NCBI RefSeq assembly: GCF_014284335.1
Contig: NZ_JACOGF010000002.1
Location: forward strand, 514,659-578,658
DNA from: Undibacterium hunanense
GTDB taxonomy: Bacteria > Pseudomonadota > Gammaproteobacteria > Burkholderiales > Burkholderiaceae_D
Direction: 5' to 3'
Length of the DNA stretch: 64,000 bases
Positions 26,848 to 35,342 of the stretch are shown one piece after another. A program made the translations under genes and the position numbers. A model generated the notes under the pieces. It did not search any database and had not been told where the DNA came from. It saw only the letters and a program-made list of their open reading frames with translations. Position 1 is the stretch's first letter. Each line of letters opens with the position of its first letter.

Positions 26848-27301
26848 TTCAAGCTTCCTCTTTGAATAAAAATGGGGCGGTGTCTTATTGCACGCGTGGG
26901 ATATGTGTCATTGAATAATGACGTCAGCGAAATGAAAAATTCTGCATTTCGCATCGCTATCTTTTATTCAGTGTGGTGATTGAAGGATGTTGGAACTGAC
27001 CAAATCTGTCAGTTCACTGACAAAATTTGAGATGAACCATGCTTCATTTCAGGGAGAATTGATTGTGCTCCCGGCGTGTTGCATATCTGCTCTGGCTGGC
27101 TTGCAAGCCGCATGGGGACTGGATATTGTGGCGCTTCGACAAACAAAGACACCCACTGTTAGGCCATTTTCTTTTTTTGAATTCATCGCATTACAGGCAG
27201 TTCATTATTCGTGCGCATCCAAAAGCATGCGCCATGAATTTCAAAAGATGTCGCACACAAGCTCCATCAAAAATGACTAACGTATAACCAGGAGTTCTTA
27301 C
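26848..27301. other. Intergenic region upstream of the di-heme lipoprotein
   Basis: About 450 bases with no confident gene. A plus-strand frame of 97 codons (26987-27280) lacks a ribosome site and family resemblance. A perfect inverted repeat TGTCAG-TTCA-CTGACA lies at 27007-27022 and could be an operator. Confidence 0.45.
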
Positions 27302-30300
27302 GTGAAAAAACTATCTGCCCGCATGACGACCGTCTGTCTGGCGTCATCTCTACTCTGTCTGCAACTGGCAGGCTGCGGTGGTTCCAGCAGTGCTGATTCT
27401 GCCGCCCAGAATGCTGCCGGCAATACGCCCATGGCGGCGCCCCCGCAAGCAACACCTGCTGCAGAAACCGTGCTGACACCTGTCAGTGCTACTGCCAGTT
27501 CCATGGAACGTGGCGACCTGTCTGCTGCTGCGGCAATCGATCATAACGACAACACGCGCTGGGGTAGTGGTTTTACCGATGACCAGTATCTGACACTGGA
27601 TTTCGGCAAAACAGAAACCATCACCCGCGTACGCATACAGTGGGAAAATGCCCATGCCTTGCAATACCTGTTGCAGGTGTCGGACAATAATGCAGACTGG
27701 ACCACGATCAAGACGGTAGATAACAGCCAGGGCGGTATTGAAGACCTGACCGATCTGAACGGCAAGGGTCGTTACCTGCGCATGAAGGGCATCAAACGCT
27801 CGACGCAGTACGGGTATTCGATTTTTGAAATCCAGGCTTTTTCTGGTACGCCAGTGGTGTCACAACCGGGCACTGATCCTACGCAACCAACACAGCCCAG
27901 CCAGCCAAGTCAGCCTGGCCAGGTCGATCTGAGCAAGCCTGGTGTGGCGGTCAAACCTGTGGCAGCAAGCTCTTCCGCAGTAGAAAACCAGGCCATGTCG
28001 GCCGCCATGGCGATTGATGGAAAAATGAATACGCGCTGGGGCAGTACGTCTGAAGACGGTGCGTGGATACAGTTTGATTTTGGTACCAAGACACCAGTAG
28101 GCTATATGAAGCTGGTCTGGGAAAACGCCTATGGCAAAGAATATGCATTGCGTGTGTCGGATGATGGCCAGACCTGGTCACAATTGCGCTACGTCAGCGG
28201 CGGCAAGGGCGGCACGGAAGAGTTCTTTAATCTTGGTGCCAATGCCCGCTATATACGCCTGCAAGGTGTGGCCCGTGCTACACAATACGGGTATTCGCTG
28301 TTTGAAGTTGAATTCAAGTCGCCAGGCAGTGACAACACTATAGCTGACGCGACTACATCAGCACTGAAATTTCCGGCCAGTGGCAGTGCGTGGGCAGCCT
28401 TGCCTGCTGTTGCCGAACCGCTAGAAACACTGCAGTTCACACTGCCTGACGGCACACTGGTGACGCGCTTTGGTGCTCGTGGCCTGGCCCGTCATGGTCG
28501 TGAACGTGGCGAAGAATGGAATGAAATTGGTTATGGCCCGAACGAAACCGTCGATGCCGCAACAGGGCTGCCGGTTGATAAGGGGCCAGGCAATTACCTG
28601 ACCTTTGTTGCCCAATACTTCAAGAACCGCACCTGGGGTTTTGAGATACTCGACAATAGTCGCGTAGCAGGTGTGACCAAGCCAACGCTAACCGTCAATC
28701 AATACAATACCGTGGACTTTTTACCTGGCGGTGTCGCTTTCTTCCGTGGCTTTGACCGCGTAGGTGTGACGGGTTATGGCTGGATGAATCCGGGTGAACT
28801 GGTCGACCGCAATGTCGCCATCTGCAAGCCGGTTCCTTATCCGGCCAATGGCAAACTGGCGAGCGCTGATGGTGTCAACGGTGCCTGTACCTTGCGCGTC
28901 AAGGATTATCCAGGGCATGACGATCTGGATGCAAATGGCTTCCCCAATGGCAAAAATATTCCGGCCCGCCCACTGGTTGTCGGTGATGTGATTGAAGTGT
29001 CGCCGTCGATGTTCTCGACGCCGGACGGCATGGCTGCCAAAGGGGATAGCGGTGGTGTGCGCTATTACTCAGCCGAATGGATTTATGTGGTGGGTTCCGG
29101 ATTGAAACCATGGTATGGCGTGCAACCACGTCTGAATTCTGTGCCTTTGCCGGAAGAGACCTTGTCTGGTGGTCAGGGTTCGGTGTCTTACAACTATTCA
29201 GACAATGGTCTGTTCATGTTCCAGCAACCGCACAACAATGCGGGTATGCAAAACATCCAGCGCTTTGTTGAAGGCCGTCGTTTGGTGCATACCAACTTCA
29301 CCACTGGTGATCATAACGAACCGGGCAATGATCGTTACCAGCAGGCTGTTGGCTTGCAGGGGCCGCGTTTCAACCAGTCCGCCTGTATTGCCTGTCACGT
29401 CAACAATGGTCGCAGTGTGGCTCCAACCGCAACCAACCAGCGTCTGGACAGCATGTCGGTACGGGTAGCAGCGTTGAATGCAGCAGGGCAGCAGTTGCCA
29501 CATCCGCAGTATGGCAGCGTGGTACAGATGAATGCATTTTCGACGTCTGGCGTGCCACAAAACTGGGGCACCAATGTCAACGTGGCCGGATTTGAAACCA
29601 CTTCAGGCAAGCTGTCAGATGGCACGGTGGTTGAATTGCGCAAGCCAACACTGGCTTTCGAAGGTGCAGTACCGGCAATCTATTCCTTGCGCGCTGCTCA
29701 GCCGATGATAGGCATGGGCTTGCTCGAAGCAATACCGGAAGCAGACATCCTGGCCCGTGCACGCACCGCACCAGATGCAGATGGTGTCAAGGGTGTGGCC
29801 AACTTTGTGTTTGAACCTGAAACAGGCACGGTGCGCCTGGGTCGTTTTGGCTGGAAGGCATCCAAGGCAACCCTGCGTCACCAGACAGCGGCTGCACTGT
29901 TGGCGGATATGGGGGTGACTTCTGCACCTTATCCTAACCGCAGTTGCACGACTGACCCTGCCGGTTGCGCAGCAGCGCCACGTCAGCTGGGTATATCGGA
30001 AGCCGATCTGCAATCGATCTCGCGCTATCTGGCGCTGGTGGGTGTGCCTGCGCAACGCAGTATCCCCAGTGGCTTCCCCAAAGGTGTAGCACCGCTGGAT
30101 GAGCACCGTGTCGACGCGCAACAGGTAAGTGCCGGTGCCAAGCTGTTCCAGGGTATGCGCTGTGCGTCTTGCCACACGGCAGAGATGAAGACAGGCTCTG
30201 GCCATCTGTTTGCAGAGTTGCGCAACCAGACCATACGCCCTTATACCGATTTGCTGCTGCATGACATGGGCGCAGGTCTGGCCGACAAGCTGGTTGAAGG

Positions 30301-30529
30301 TCAGGCACAGGGCAACATGTGGCGTACTTCACCGCTGTGGGGTATCGGTTATACCGACAAGGTCATGGGCAATAGCAGCAAGGTCGGCTACCTGCATGAC
30401 GGTCGTGCCCGTAACCTGACTGAAGCGATTATGTGGCATGGTGGCGAAGCGGATAAAGCACGTCAACGCTTCCAGGATCTGTCCAAAGCGGATCGCGAGG
30501 CAGTACTGGCTTTCCTGAGATCTTTGTAA
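27302..30529 (+). CDS. Lipoprotein with two discoidin domains and a di-heme oxidoreductase domain
   Basis: 1075 residues, GTG start with AGGAG before it. The lipobox LQLAGC places the lipid on Cys25, so it is a periplasm- or surface-facing lipoprotein. Two F5/8 type C (discoidin) domains of near-identical pattern (about 60-182 and 212-347) each carry IDG/HN-N-TRWGS and a Y-GYS-(I/L)FE ending; a Pro/Gln/Thr linker (PTQPTQPSQPSQPGQ) joins them. The rest matches the COG3488 di-heme 'thiol oxidoreductase' family (DHOR), with heme motifs CIACH at 695-699 and CASCH at 954-958. The discoidin domains suggest attachment to a carbohydrate. The oxidised substrate is unknown. Confidence 0.87.
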   Translation: MKKLSARMTTVCLASSLLCLQLAGCGGSSSADSAAQNAAGNTPMAAPPQATPAAETVLTPVSATASSMERGDLSAAAAIDHNDNTRWGSGFTDDQYLTLDFGKTETITRVRIQWENAHALQYLLQVSDNNADWTTIKTVDNSQGGIEDLTDLNGKGRYLRMKGIKRSTQYGYSIFEIQAFSGTPVVSQPGTDPTQPTQPSQPSQPGQVDLSKPGVAVKPVAASSSAVENQAMSAAMAIDGKMNTRWGSTSEDGAWIQFDFGTKTPVGYMKLVWENAYGKEYALRVSDDGQTWSQLRYVSGGKGGTEEFFNLGANARYIRLQGVARATQYGYSLFEVEFKSPGSDNTIADATTSALKFPASGSAWAALPAVAEPLETLQFTLPDGTLVTRFGARGLARHGRERGEEWNEIGYGPNETVDAATGLPVDKGPGNYLTFVAQYFKNRTWGFEILDNSRVAGVTKPTLTVNQYNTVDFLPGGVAFFRGFDRVGVTGYGWMNPGELVDRNVAICKPVPYPANGKLASADGVNGACTLRVKDYPGHDDLDANGFPNGKNIPARPLVVGDVIEVSPSMFSTPDGMAAKGDSGGVRYYSAEWIYVVGSGLKPWYGVQPRLNSVPLPEETLSGGQGSVSYNYSDNGLFMFQQPHNNAGMQNIQRFVEGRRLVHTNFTTGDHNEPGNDRYQQAVGLQGPRFNQSACIACHVNNGRSVAPTATNQRLDSMSVRVAALNAAGQQLPHPQYGSVVQMNAFSTSGVPQNWGTNVNVAGFETTSGKLSDGTVVELRKPTLAFEGAVPAIYSLRAAQPMIGMGLLEAIPEADILARARTAPDADGVKGVANFVFEPETGTVRLGRFGWKASKATLRHQTAAALLADMGVTSAPYPNRSCTTDPAGCAAAPRQLGISEADLQSISRYLALVGVPAQRSIPSGFPKGVAPLDEHRVDAQQVSAGAKLFQGMRCASCHTAEMKTGSGHLFAELRNQTIRPYTDLLLHDMGAGLADKLVEGQAQGNMWRTSPLWGIGYTDKVMGNSSKVGYLHDGRARNLTEAIMWHGGEADKARQRFQDLSKADREAVLAFLRSL

Positions 30530-30543
30530 AATCCTGGTACTGA

Positions 30544-30621
30544 GTGGGCTGTCAAAGCCCACCAGCATTGCTTTTTAAAACGGCTGCTGAATAGATACAT
30601 GTTCAGCAGCCGTTTTTTTTT
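30544..30621 (+). terminator. Double hairpin terminator after the di-heme gene
   Basis: A small hairpin (GTGGGCT-GTCAA-AGCCCAC, 30544-30562) is followed by a strong one with a 15-bp stem (30577-30591 pairing with 30602-30616) and a run of nine T (30613-30621). The second is a textbook rho-independent terminator and may also limit transcription of the convergent gene. Confidence 0.9.
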
Positions 30622-30701
30622 GCAGACAGGTACTCTGGCACTATGCGTGCGCGACCGTACCTGCACGGGCTTACGCTGGCTGAGCTTAGCAAAAGCGCTT
30701 G

Positions 30702-31340
30702 CTATTTCTGCTCAACAAAATCAAGCGATATTTCGCTCAGATAAGGCTGGGCCTGGATTACCGCGGCCAGGTTGGATTTGATTTTTTGTTCGCCAAGAAT
30801 GGCCTTGGGCGTATTTTTACCAGGATGTAGCTGGAAGCGGAAATGCGGCGTGCAATCACTGGATGGCTTTGAAAAAGTGCCCTCATTGAAACTGGTGACG
30901 TGGCCGCCGTAATCCCAGCCAAAGCCATACAGGGTGAACGGCTTGCCGTTTTGTTTTTCAACAGCCTGGATAGAATCGAGTATCTTCAAACCCTGATAAG
31001 TCCACTGGCTTTTCTCAATATTGATATTGACGGAAACAAGGCGAGTCATTGCGTCATCATCAAAAAACACTTCTACCCTGTAGGGCTTCATCAAGTTTTG
31101 TGGATAAAGGACCAGTACTTTTTGTGTGCTTCCTTCCGCGCCATCTATTTCCTGCACCGTGGTGTTTCCTGGATAGCGTTTCTTCAGGCTCTGTGCAGTA
31201 TCGCCTTTCTTTACCGGGTTTTGGCAGGAAAGTGCCAGATCAGACGGAGCAGCAGGTTTATCCGCTGCGTAAGCACTCGGTGAGCTGGCAAGCGCGATGG
31301 CTGCACATAATAAAACAGCTGGTTTCAATGAAGAATTCAT
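30702..31340 (-). CDS. Periplasmic protein of unknown function
   Basis: 212 residues with a Sec signal peptide (MNSSLKPAVLLCAAIALASSPSAYA) and a mature part starting ADKPAAPSDLALSC. No family is recognised. Sequence contains CQNPVKKGDTAQSLKKRYPGN near the N-terminus, a Trp/Tyr segment (SQWTYQGLKIL) and GFGWDYGGHVTSFNEG, which suggests a small beta-sandwich. Two Cys (one near residue 39, the other in SSDCTPHF) could form a disulfide. It is a single gene converging on the di-heme gene. Confidence 0.65.
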   Translation of the reverse strand: MNSSLKPAVLLCAAIALASSPSAYAADKPAAPSDLALSCQNPVKKGDTAQSLKKRYPGNTTVQEIDGAEGSTQKVLVLYPQNLMKPYRVEVFFDDDAMTRLVSVNINIEKSQWTYQGLKILDSIQAVEKQNGKPFTLYGFGWDYGGHVTSFNEGTFSKPSSDCTPHFRFQLHPGKNTPKAILGEQKIKSNLAAVIQAQPYLSEISLDFVEQK

Positions 31341-31669
31341 GGTGTTTATTTCTCGAAAAATGGATCACATGATGCGGTCGGCTTGCCCTTCATTAAGGCT
31401 TATCAGATATTTCAGGTACAGCAATCTGGCAAGGCAGTAAAATTCTGCTTAAATGCCACCTTGGGCATGATCCCTGATATACGAAAGGTAGATGGATGAT
31501 ATGCCTGTTTCGCGTTTCTGTGAACCAGACTAAAGTTCAGGTCGCTGGCTATAAATTGCGGAGGCGTTCGGTGAAGAGCGCTCTGTGATAATACGTCCTA
31601 AAACAGGTAGTTTTGCTCGCACTCATTCTTATTGACGCAATGCGTTATAAGGGCCGGTATTTGCTCAAC
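31341..31669. other. Intergenic region before the HigBA operon
   Basis: No gene is supported in this stretch of about 330 bases. A palindrome ACGC-AAT-GCGT (31635-31645) lies just upstream of the higBA promoter and may be a second operator. Otherwise nothing was recognised. Confidence 0.4.
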
Positions 31670-31698
31670 TTGATAAATGTGGCGTTATGCGCTACACT
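31670..31698 (+). promoter_or_regulatory. higBA promoter with internal operator
   Basis: TTGATA (31670-31675), 17-base spacer, TACACT (31693-31698) fits a sigma-70 promoter. Between the two boxes lies an inverted repeat TGTGGCG-TTATG-CGCTACA (31678-31696, one mismatch), a natural HigA operator. Transcription would start at about 31705, the same base as the toxin ATG, so a leaderless message is possible. Confidence 0.6.
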
Positions 31699-31704
31699 AT
31701 TTTT

Positions 31705-31983
31705 ATGATTAAATCGTTCTCTCACAAGGGCTTGCAGCTGTTTTTTGAGACTGGCACCAAGTCGGGGATACAGGCACATCACGCTGGCAAGCTAAGATTG
31801 CAACTGGCAGCCTTGCACCAAGCCGCCAAGCCAGAAGATCTCAATGCCCCAAGTTGGCGACTGCATGCACTGAAGGGCAACTTGCAAGGCCACTGGTCGC
31901 TGACAGTGAATGGCAACTGGCGTCTGACCTTCAGATTTGAAGACACTGATGTGATTCTGGTTGATTATCAAGACTATCATTAG
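31705..31983 (+). CDS. higB: HigB-family (RelE/ParE superfamily) toxin
   Basis: 92-residue ribosome-dependent mRNA interferase of the HigB/GraT type. It reads MIKSFSHKGLQLFFETG, KLRLQLAALHQA, PEDLNAPSWRLHALKG and WSLTVNGNWRLTFRFE, almost a textbook member, including the C-terminal VDYQDYH. The start at 31705 matches family N-termini; an in-frame ATG at 31687 lies inside the promoter and is unlikely. The antitoxin gene starts 9 bases after the stop. The toxin-first order is characteristic of HigBA systems. Confidence 0.95.
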   Translation: MIKSFSHKGLQLFFETGTKSGIQAHHAGKLRLQLAALHQAAKPEDLNAPSWRLHALKGNLQGHWSLTVNGNWRLTFRFEDTDVILVDYQDYH

Positions 31984-31992
31984 GAGTAAACG

Positions 31993-32277
31993 ATGCTGAC
32001 CCAATTTAATCCACCGCACCCAGGTGAGTTGTTGCAGGAGTACATAGAGGGCCGCTCTGTGACAGAAGTTGCGCGACATTTGGGGGTAGACCGTACTACC
32101 TTGTCGCGTTTGTTGCATGGTAAAAGTGATCTGTCTGCTGATATGGCCTTGCGCTTCGAAGCCGCACTCGGCACCAGCGCCAGTATGTGGTTAGGTATGC
32201 AAAGAGACTATGACTTATGGCAGGCAAGGCAGCAAAAGCGTCCCGTTATTAAACGGTTCGCAGAAATGGCTGCATGA
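31993..32277 (+). CDS. higA: HigA-family antitoxin (XRE helix-turn-helix)
   Basis: 94-residue antitoxin and autorepressor. The helix-turn-helix lies at VTEVARHLGVDRTTLSRLLHGKSDLS (about residues 22-47) and is followed by MALRFEAALGTSASMWLGMQRDYDLW, the usual HigA/VapI ending. It binds and neutralises HigB and with it represses the operon, presumably at the inverted repeat between the -35 and -10 boxes. Confidence 0.95.
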   Translation: MLTQFNPPHPGELLQEYIEGRSVTEVARHLGVDRTTLSRLLHGKSDLSADMALRFEAALGTSASMWLGMQRDYDLWQARQQKRPVIKRFAEMAA

Positions 32278-32667
32278 TCACAGCAAAAGAGTCGAGTCTT
32301 GCAACGACGGTAATGCGCCTTCGCGCTGCCACAGAGATACCAGTATTCATATGCGAAACATGCTTGACTGTGATGCGTTTTAACGCACCGTGCTGGTAGA
32401 CGAAAAATATAAGATCTGAAAGCTCACCACAGAGACACTGAGGCACAGAGAAGTGCTGGAGGCCGCAAATTTATTCCTGCTTTTGCGGTGAAATTCCCGG
32501 CGTAGGGTGCGCTCCGCGCACCGTCCCCCTTGTTCAAATTTTGAAGAGACAAGGCTTTGTGCGTAGCAACTTGGCACATGCAGTGAAAGATGGTGCGCTC
32601 AGCGCACCGGGACTATACGCCACCTTGCAATGAATCAACCTGCGAGACTGTTGTCATCACGAGGGAT
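32278..32667. other. Gene-free region with REP-like hairpins
   Basis: About 390 bases without a gene, between higA and the end of the TetR gene. It contains the hairpin pair listed separately and a fragment CACAGAGACACTGAGGCACAGAG, a short motif that is repeated in many bacterial intergenic regions. Confidence 0.6.
32506..32608. repeat. Pair of REP-like palindromes
   Basis: Two hairpins share the same arms: GGTGCGC-TCC-GCGCACC (32506-32522) and GGTGCGC-TCA-GCGCACC (32592-32608), centres 86 bases apart. Identical stems with different surroundings suggest a dispersed palindromic family (REP/BIME-like), not a terminator of a specific gene. Confidence 0.75.
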
Positions 32668-33300
32668 TCACTCCCCCGCATCCAGATACCCAAACACTGC
32701 TCGTCGCACCCGCTTGCGCAAATTGGCGGCGCTGGCGGGGGATTCTGAACCTGCGCGCGTACCCGCCGCATCAACCATGCCCTTGATGATACCCATTAAG
32801 TCGGCCATGACTTCTGTATCGCTTGCACCTTCTGGCATATCGGCCTGAGAGAGTATGTCGTGCACGGTTTTGTGCAGGCGGGTGGACTGGCGTTTGAGGT
32901 CTTCGGCTACTGGCAGGCGTAGCTCTTCTGCATCCAGTATTTTTGCCAGCGCCGGTCTTTTTAGCTGGTGGGTGATGGCGACATCGATCAAGTCTTCCAG
33001 TGCCTTGCGGCCGCCTTGCTCAAGGTCTATTTTTTCTGCGTCTTCGACAAGTGCCGTGGTCTGTTCCAGTATCAGGGCCCTGCTGATGGCATCTTTAGAG
33101 GGGAAGTACTGGTAGAGCGAGCCTATGCTGACGCCGGCCTTTCTTGCCACCGCATTGGTGGAGCAGGCACTCAGCCCTTCAGTTTCGAGAATGTGAGCAG
33201 CAGCTTGCAGAATCGCTTCTACGGTCGCCACAGAGCGGGCTTGCGTGGGGCTTTTACGAGGGGCCAGCGGGGTAGCGGCTTTGCTGATGGGCTTGGGCAT
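32668..33300 (-). CDS. TetR-family transcriptional repressor
   Basis: Ligand-responsive repressor of 210 residues. The helix-turn-helix (ATVEAILQAAAHILETEGLSACSTNAVARKAGVSIGSLYQYFPSKDAISRAL) is typical, followed by a helical ligand domain. The start at 33300 (MPKPISKAATP) is preferred; an upstream ATG at 33333 would overlap the operator. It is divergent from the IMPase-like gene, with a perfect palindrome between them, so it most likely controls that gene and itself. The ligand is unknown. Confidence 0.9.
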   Translation of the reverse strand: MPKPISKAATPLAPRKSPTQARSVATVEAILQAAAHILETEGLSACSTNAVARKAGVSIGSLYQYFPSKDAISRALILEQTTALVEDAEKIDLEQGGRKALEDLIDVAITHQLKRPALAKILDAEELRLPVAEDLKRQSTRLHKTVHDILSQADMPEGASDTEVMADLMGIIKGMVDAAGTRAGSESPASAANLRKRVRRAVFGYLDAGE

Positions 33301-33317
33301 GAATGCGAGTTTATAAA

Positions 33318-33333
33318 ATGAGCGATAGCTCAT
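33318..33333. promoter_or_regulatory. Operator of the TetR-family gene
   Basis: ATGAGC-GATA-GCTCAT is a perfect 6-bp inverted repeat with 4 bases between arms, 18 bases upstream of the repressor start and 60 bases upstream of the IMPase-like gene. TetR regulators often bind ATGAGC/GCTCAT-type sites. Confidence 0.7.
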
Positions 33334-33393
33334 ATTATATCTCTACTTTATTGAACTTAACGAACTTAACGAACTTAAGGAAAGCAAACAATC

Positions 33394-34224
33394 ATGCAAA
33401 CACAAAACCACCATCAACAAAAAAACGATCAACAAAAAAGCGATCAACAATTGCTGGATGACACCGTAGTCGCCGTGCGCCAGGCAGCAGACTTGTTACT
33501 CCAGCGTTTCAAGCCTGATGCACGTCCTGCTGACCTGCCGCAGTTGATCAAGATGATAGAAGACAATGACACTGCCGTCACCGGGCAACTGCGTGCGTCC
33601 TTGCTGGCACTGCGGCCCGGTGCGCAATGGCTGGACGATGAAAAGTCCAGCGGCCCGCTGCCTGCGGGCGAATGGTGGGTCGCTGACCCGGCAGAAGGCA
33701 ATGTCAATCATATCCACGGCACGACTGAATGGGCAGTGACAGCAACACTGGTGCGTGACAATGTGCCTGTGCTGACGGTTGTTGCAGAACCGCTGGCGGC
33801 AAAGCTTTACACGGCAGTGCTTGGCGGTGGTGCATATCTGAACGGCCAGCCCCTGCGTGTATCGCAAAAACCCAGCCTGGCGGCTGCCCTGGTCAGCACT
33901 GGCCAGGCGACGCCGGGTGAAGGCAAGCTGGCTTACAGCAAGATAGGCCAGTCTGTCACGGTCATGCTGGAACACGCACTGCTGGTACGCATGGCAGTAC
34001 CTGCCACCATGCAACTGGTGCAAGTCGCTACCGGGCAACTGGATGCATTCTGGCAGCATGGCAATGTCTTGTCTGGCCTGGTCAGCGGTGCCTTGTTGGT
34101 GACTGAAGCTGGAGGCCAGGTCACAGACTGGACGGGTAAGCCATGGACTTTATCCAGCCCCAATTTTATTGCCAGCGCACCTGTCATGAATGGCCAGTTG
34201 GTAGCAGTTCTGAAAAACATCTAA
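33394..34224 (+). CDS. Inositol monophosphatase-family protein with altered metal motifs
   Basis: 276 residues with the IMPase fold: LLLQRFK helix, WLDDEKSS (position of the first metal Glu), WVADPAEGNVNHIHG at about 95-109, GGGAYLNGQPLRVS and LLVTEAGGQVTDWTG. The usual metal motif DPIDGT reads DPAEGN (Asp98 kept, second Asp changed to Glu101), and the late W-D-x-A-A-G segment reads NVLSGLVSG, with no Asp at the catalytic position. Activity is therefore doubtful or altered. A Gln/Asn/Lys-rich N-terminal tail (residues 3-20) is unusual. It is divergent from a TetR gene with an operator between them. Confidence 0.8.
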   Translation: MQTQNHHQQKNDQQKSDQQLLDDTVVAVRQAADLLLQRFKPDARPADLPQLIKMIEDNDTAVTGQLRASLLALRPGAQWLDDEKSSGPLPAGEWWVADPAEGNVNHIHGTTEWAVTATLVRDNVPVLTVVAEPLAAKLYTAVLGGGAYLNGQPLRVSQKPSLAAALVSTGQATPGEGKLAYSKIGQSVTVMLEHALLVRMAVPATMQLVQVATGQLDAFWQHGNVLSGLVSGALLVTEAGGQVTDWTGKPWTLSSPNFIASAPVMNGQLVAVLKNI

Positions 34225-34234
34225 ACAAAACCCA

Positions 34235-34413
34235 GGACTTACACAAAATTGTCCCAGCAAGGCCATGCTTTAGGAAACCACCTTTGCAAGGATGGTTCGT
34301 TACGTCGGCAAACAATATATTGTCTGAAACCCCGCCTCCACCGTAGCGACGAAGACAGTACGAATAGTACGGCTAGGCGCTGCAACGCAGTTGGGGCGGT
34401 TTTGTGTAGGTCC
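34235..34413. mobile_element. MITE-like element with terminal inverted repeats
   Basis: About 179 bases bounded by GGACTTACACAAAATTGTCCC (left) and, as the reverse complement of the right end, GGACCTACACAAAACCGCCCC. These agree at 17 of 21 positions, differing only by T/C changes. The interior has no ORF. A non-autonomous transposon relative is the likeliest explanation; it sits in the gap between the IMPase-like gene and the SDR. No second copy was noticed in this window. Confidence 0.6.
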
Positions 34414-34427
34414 GACAAGAAAAGAGA

Positions 34428-35117
34428 ATGAATATGAAAGAGTACGCAGTCGTCGGTGCCAGCAGCGGCACAGGATTAGCCATTACCCGTTTGCTGGCAA
34501 GTCAGGGCCACACCGTGCGTGCCATTGCACGCAAGCCACCCGCAGCAACAGAATTTATCAAGCCTGTCGTTGCCGATGTGGGCAAGCCGGAAGCCATTGC
34601 CGCAGCACTGGCGGGTGAACTGGAAGCAGTATTTTTTACGGTAGATATCCACAAGGCATTTGCGTCAAAACAGCTGATACGCTCGGTGATGTTTGATGGT
34701 TTCGTGAATGTGCTGAATGGTGTACATCGTCACACAAAACCACCACGCATTATCCTGCTCTCGGTCATGGGGCCGGGCAAGCCATCACTGACCTGGCTTC
34801 TGTTAAATCTGGCAAAGCGCGGCATGCAAAAGAATATCGTGGACAGGGAACAGGCACTTGTCGATAGCGGCCTGCCGTATGTGATCTTGCGTGCACCGCG
34901 CCTGGTTGATGTATTAGAAAATGAAATTGAAACGACCAGACCAGCAACAGCCGCCATGTTATCTGCCCAGGCTAATCACCGCCTCGACATGAAGCGCACG
35001 TTAGCAAGGCCTGACCTGGCTGCTGCCATGGTCGCCGCCGCAGCATTAGCACCAGAAAACAGCGTGTGGGATGTGTATGGTGATAACGCCGGGCCAGTGC
35101 CCGCATGGGTTTTTTAA
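34428..35117 (+). CDS. Atypical SDR / NAD(P)-binding protein
   Basis: 229-residue Rossmann protein of the NAD(P)H-binding (NmrA/BVR-B-like) SDR class. The nucleotide motif VVGASSGTGLAITRLL lies at the N-terminus, followed by ARKPPAATEFIKPVVADVGKPEAI (Asp-containing second strand) and RIILLSVMGPG in place of a classical YxxxK. Substrate unknown. The start at 34428 has AAGAAAAGAGA before it; an ATG at 34434 is an equal alternative. It directly follows the MITE-like element. Confidence 0.8.
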   Translation: MNMKEYAVVGASSGTGLAITRLLASQGHTVRAIARKPPAATEFIKPVVADVGKPEAIAAALAGELEAVFFTVDIHKAFASKQLIRSVMFDGFVNVLNGVHRHTKPPRIILLSVMGPGKPSLTWLLLNLAKRGMQKNIVDREQALVDSGLPYVILRAPRLVDVLENEIETTRPATAAMLSAQANHRLDMKRTLARPDLAAAMVAAAALAPENSVWDVYGDNAGPVPAWVF

Positions 35118-35342
35118 AAACCACCGCAACGGGCAAATCAAATTCTGGCAATGGTCCTGTGCATGAGATTATCAATGGTAAGCATGCAAACATCCGTAGA
35201 TCCTTTGTTTTGCGGAACTTTCTCAGACAGAGACGGCCTGACAATGGCCTGACACGCATTACCAGGCAAGCACTACCCATGCGCAGGCCGTTTCAATTCC
35301 TGCTGCAAAAACGGCCTGAAAACTTCCATTGACAGATTAGCC

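Noticed and set aside
26987..27280. 97-codon plus-strand frame before the di-heme gene
   Set aside because: There is no ribosome site, no family resemblance and no conserved pattern; it is left as intergenic.
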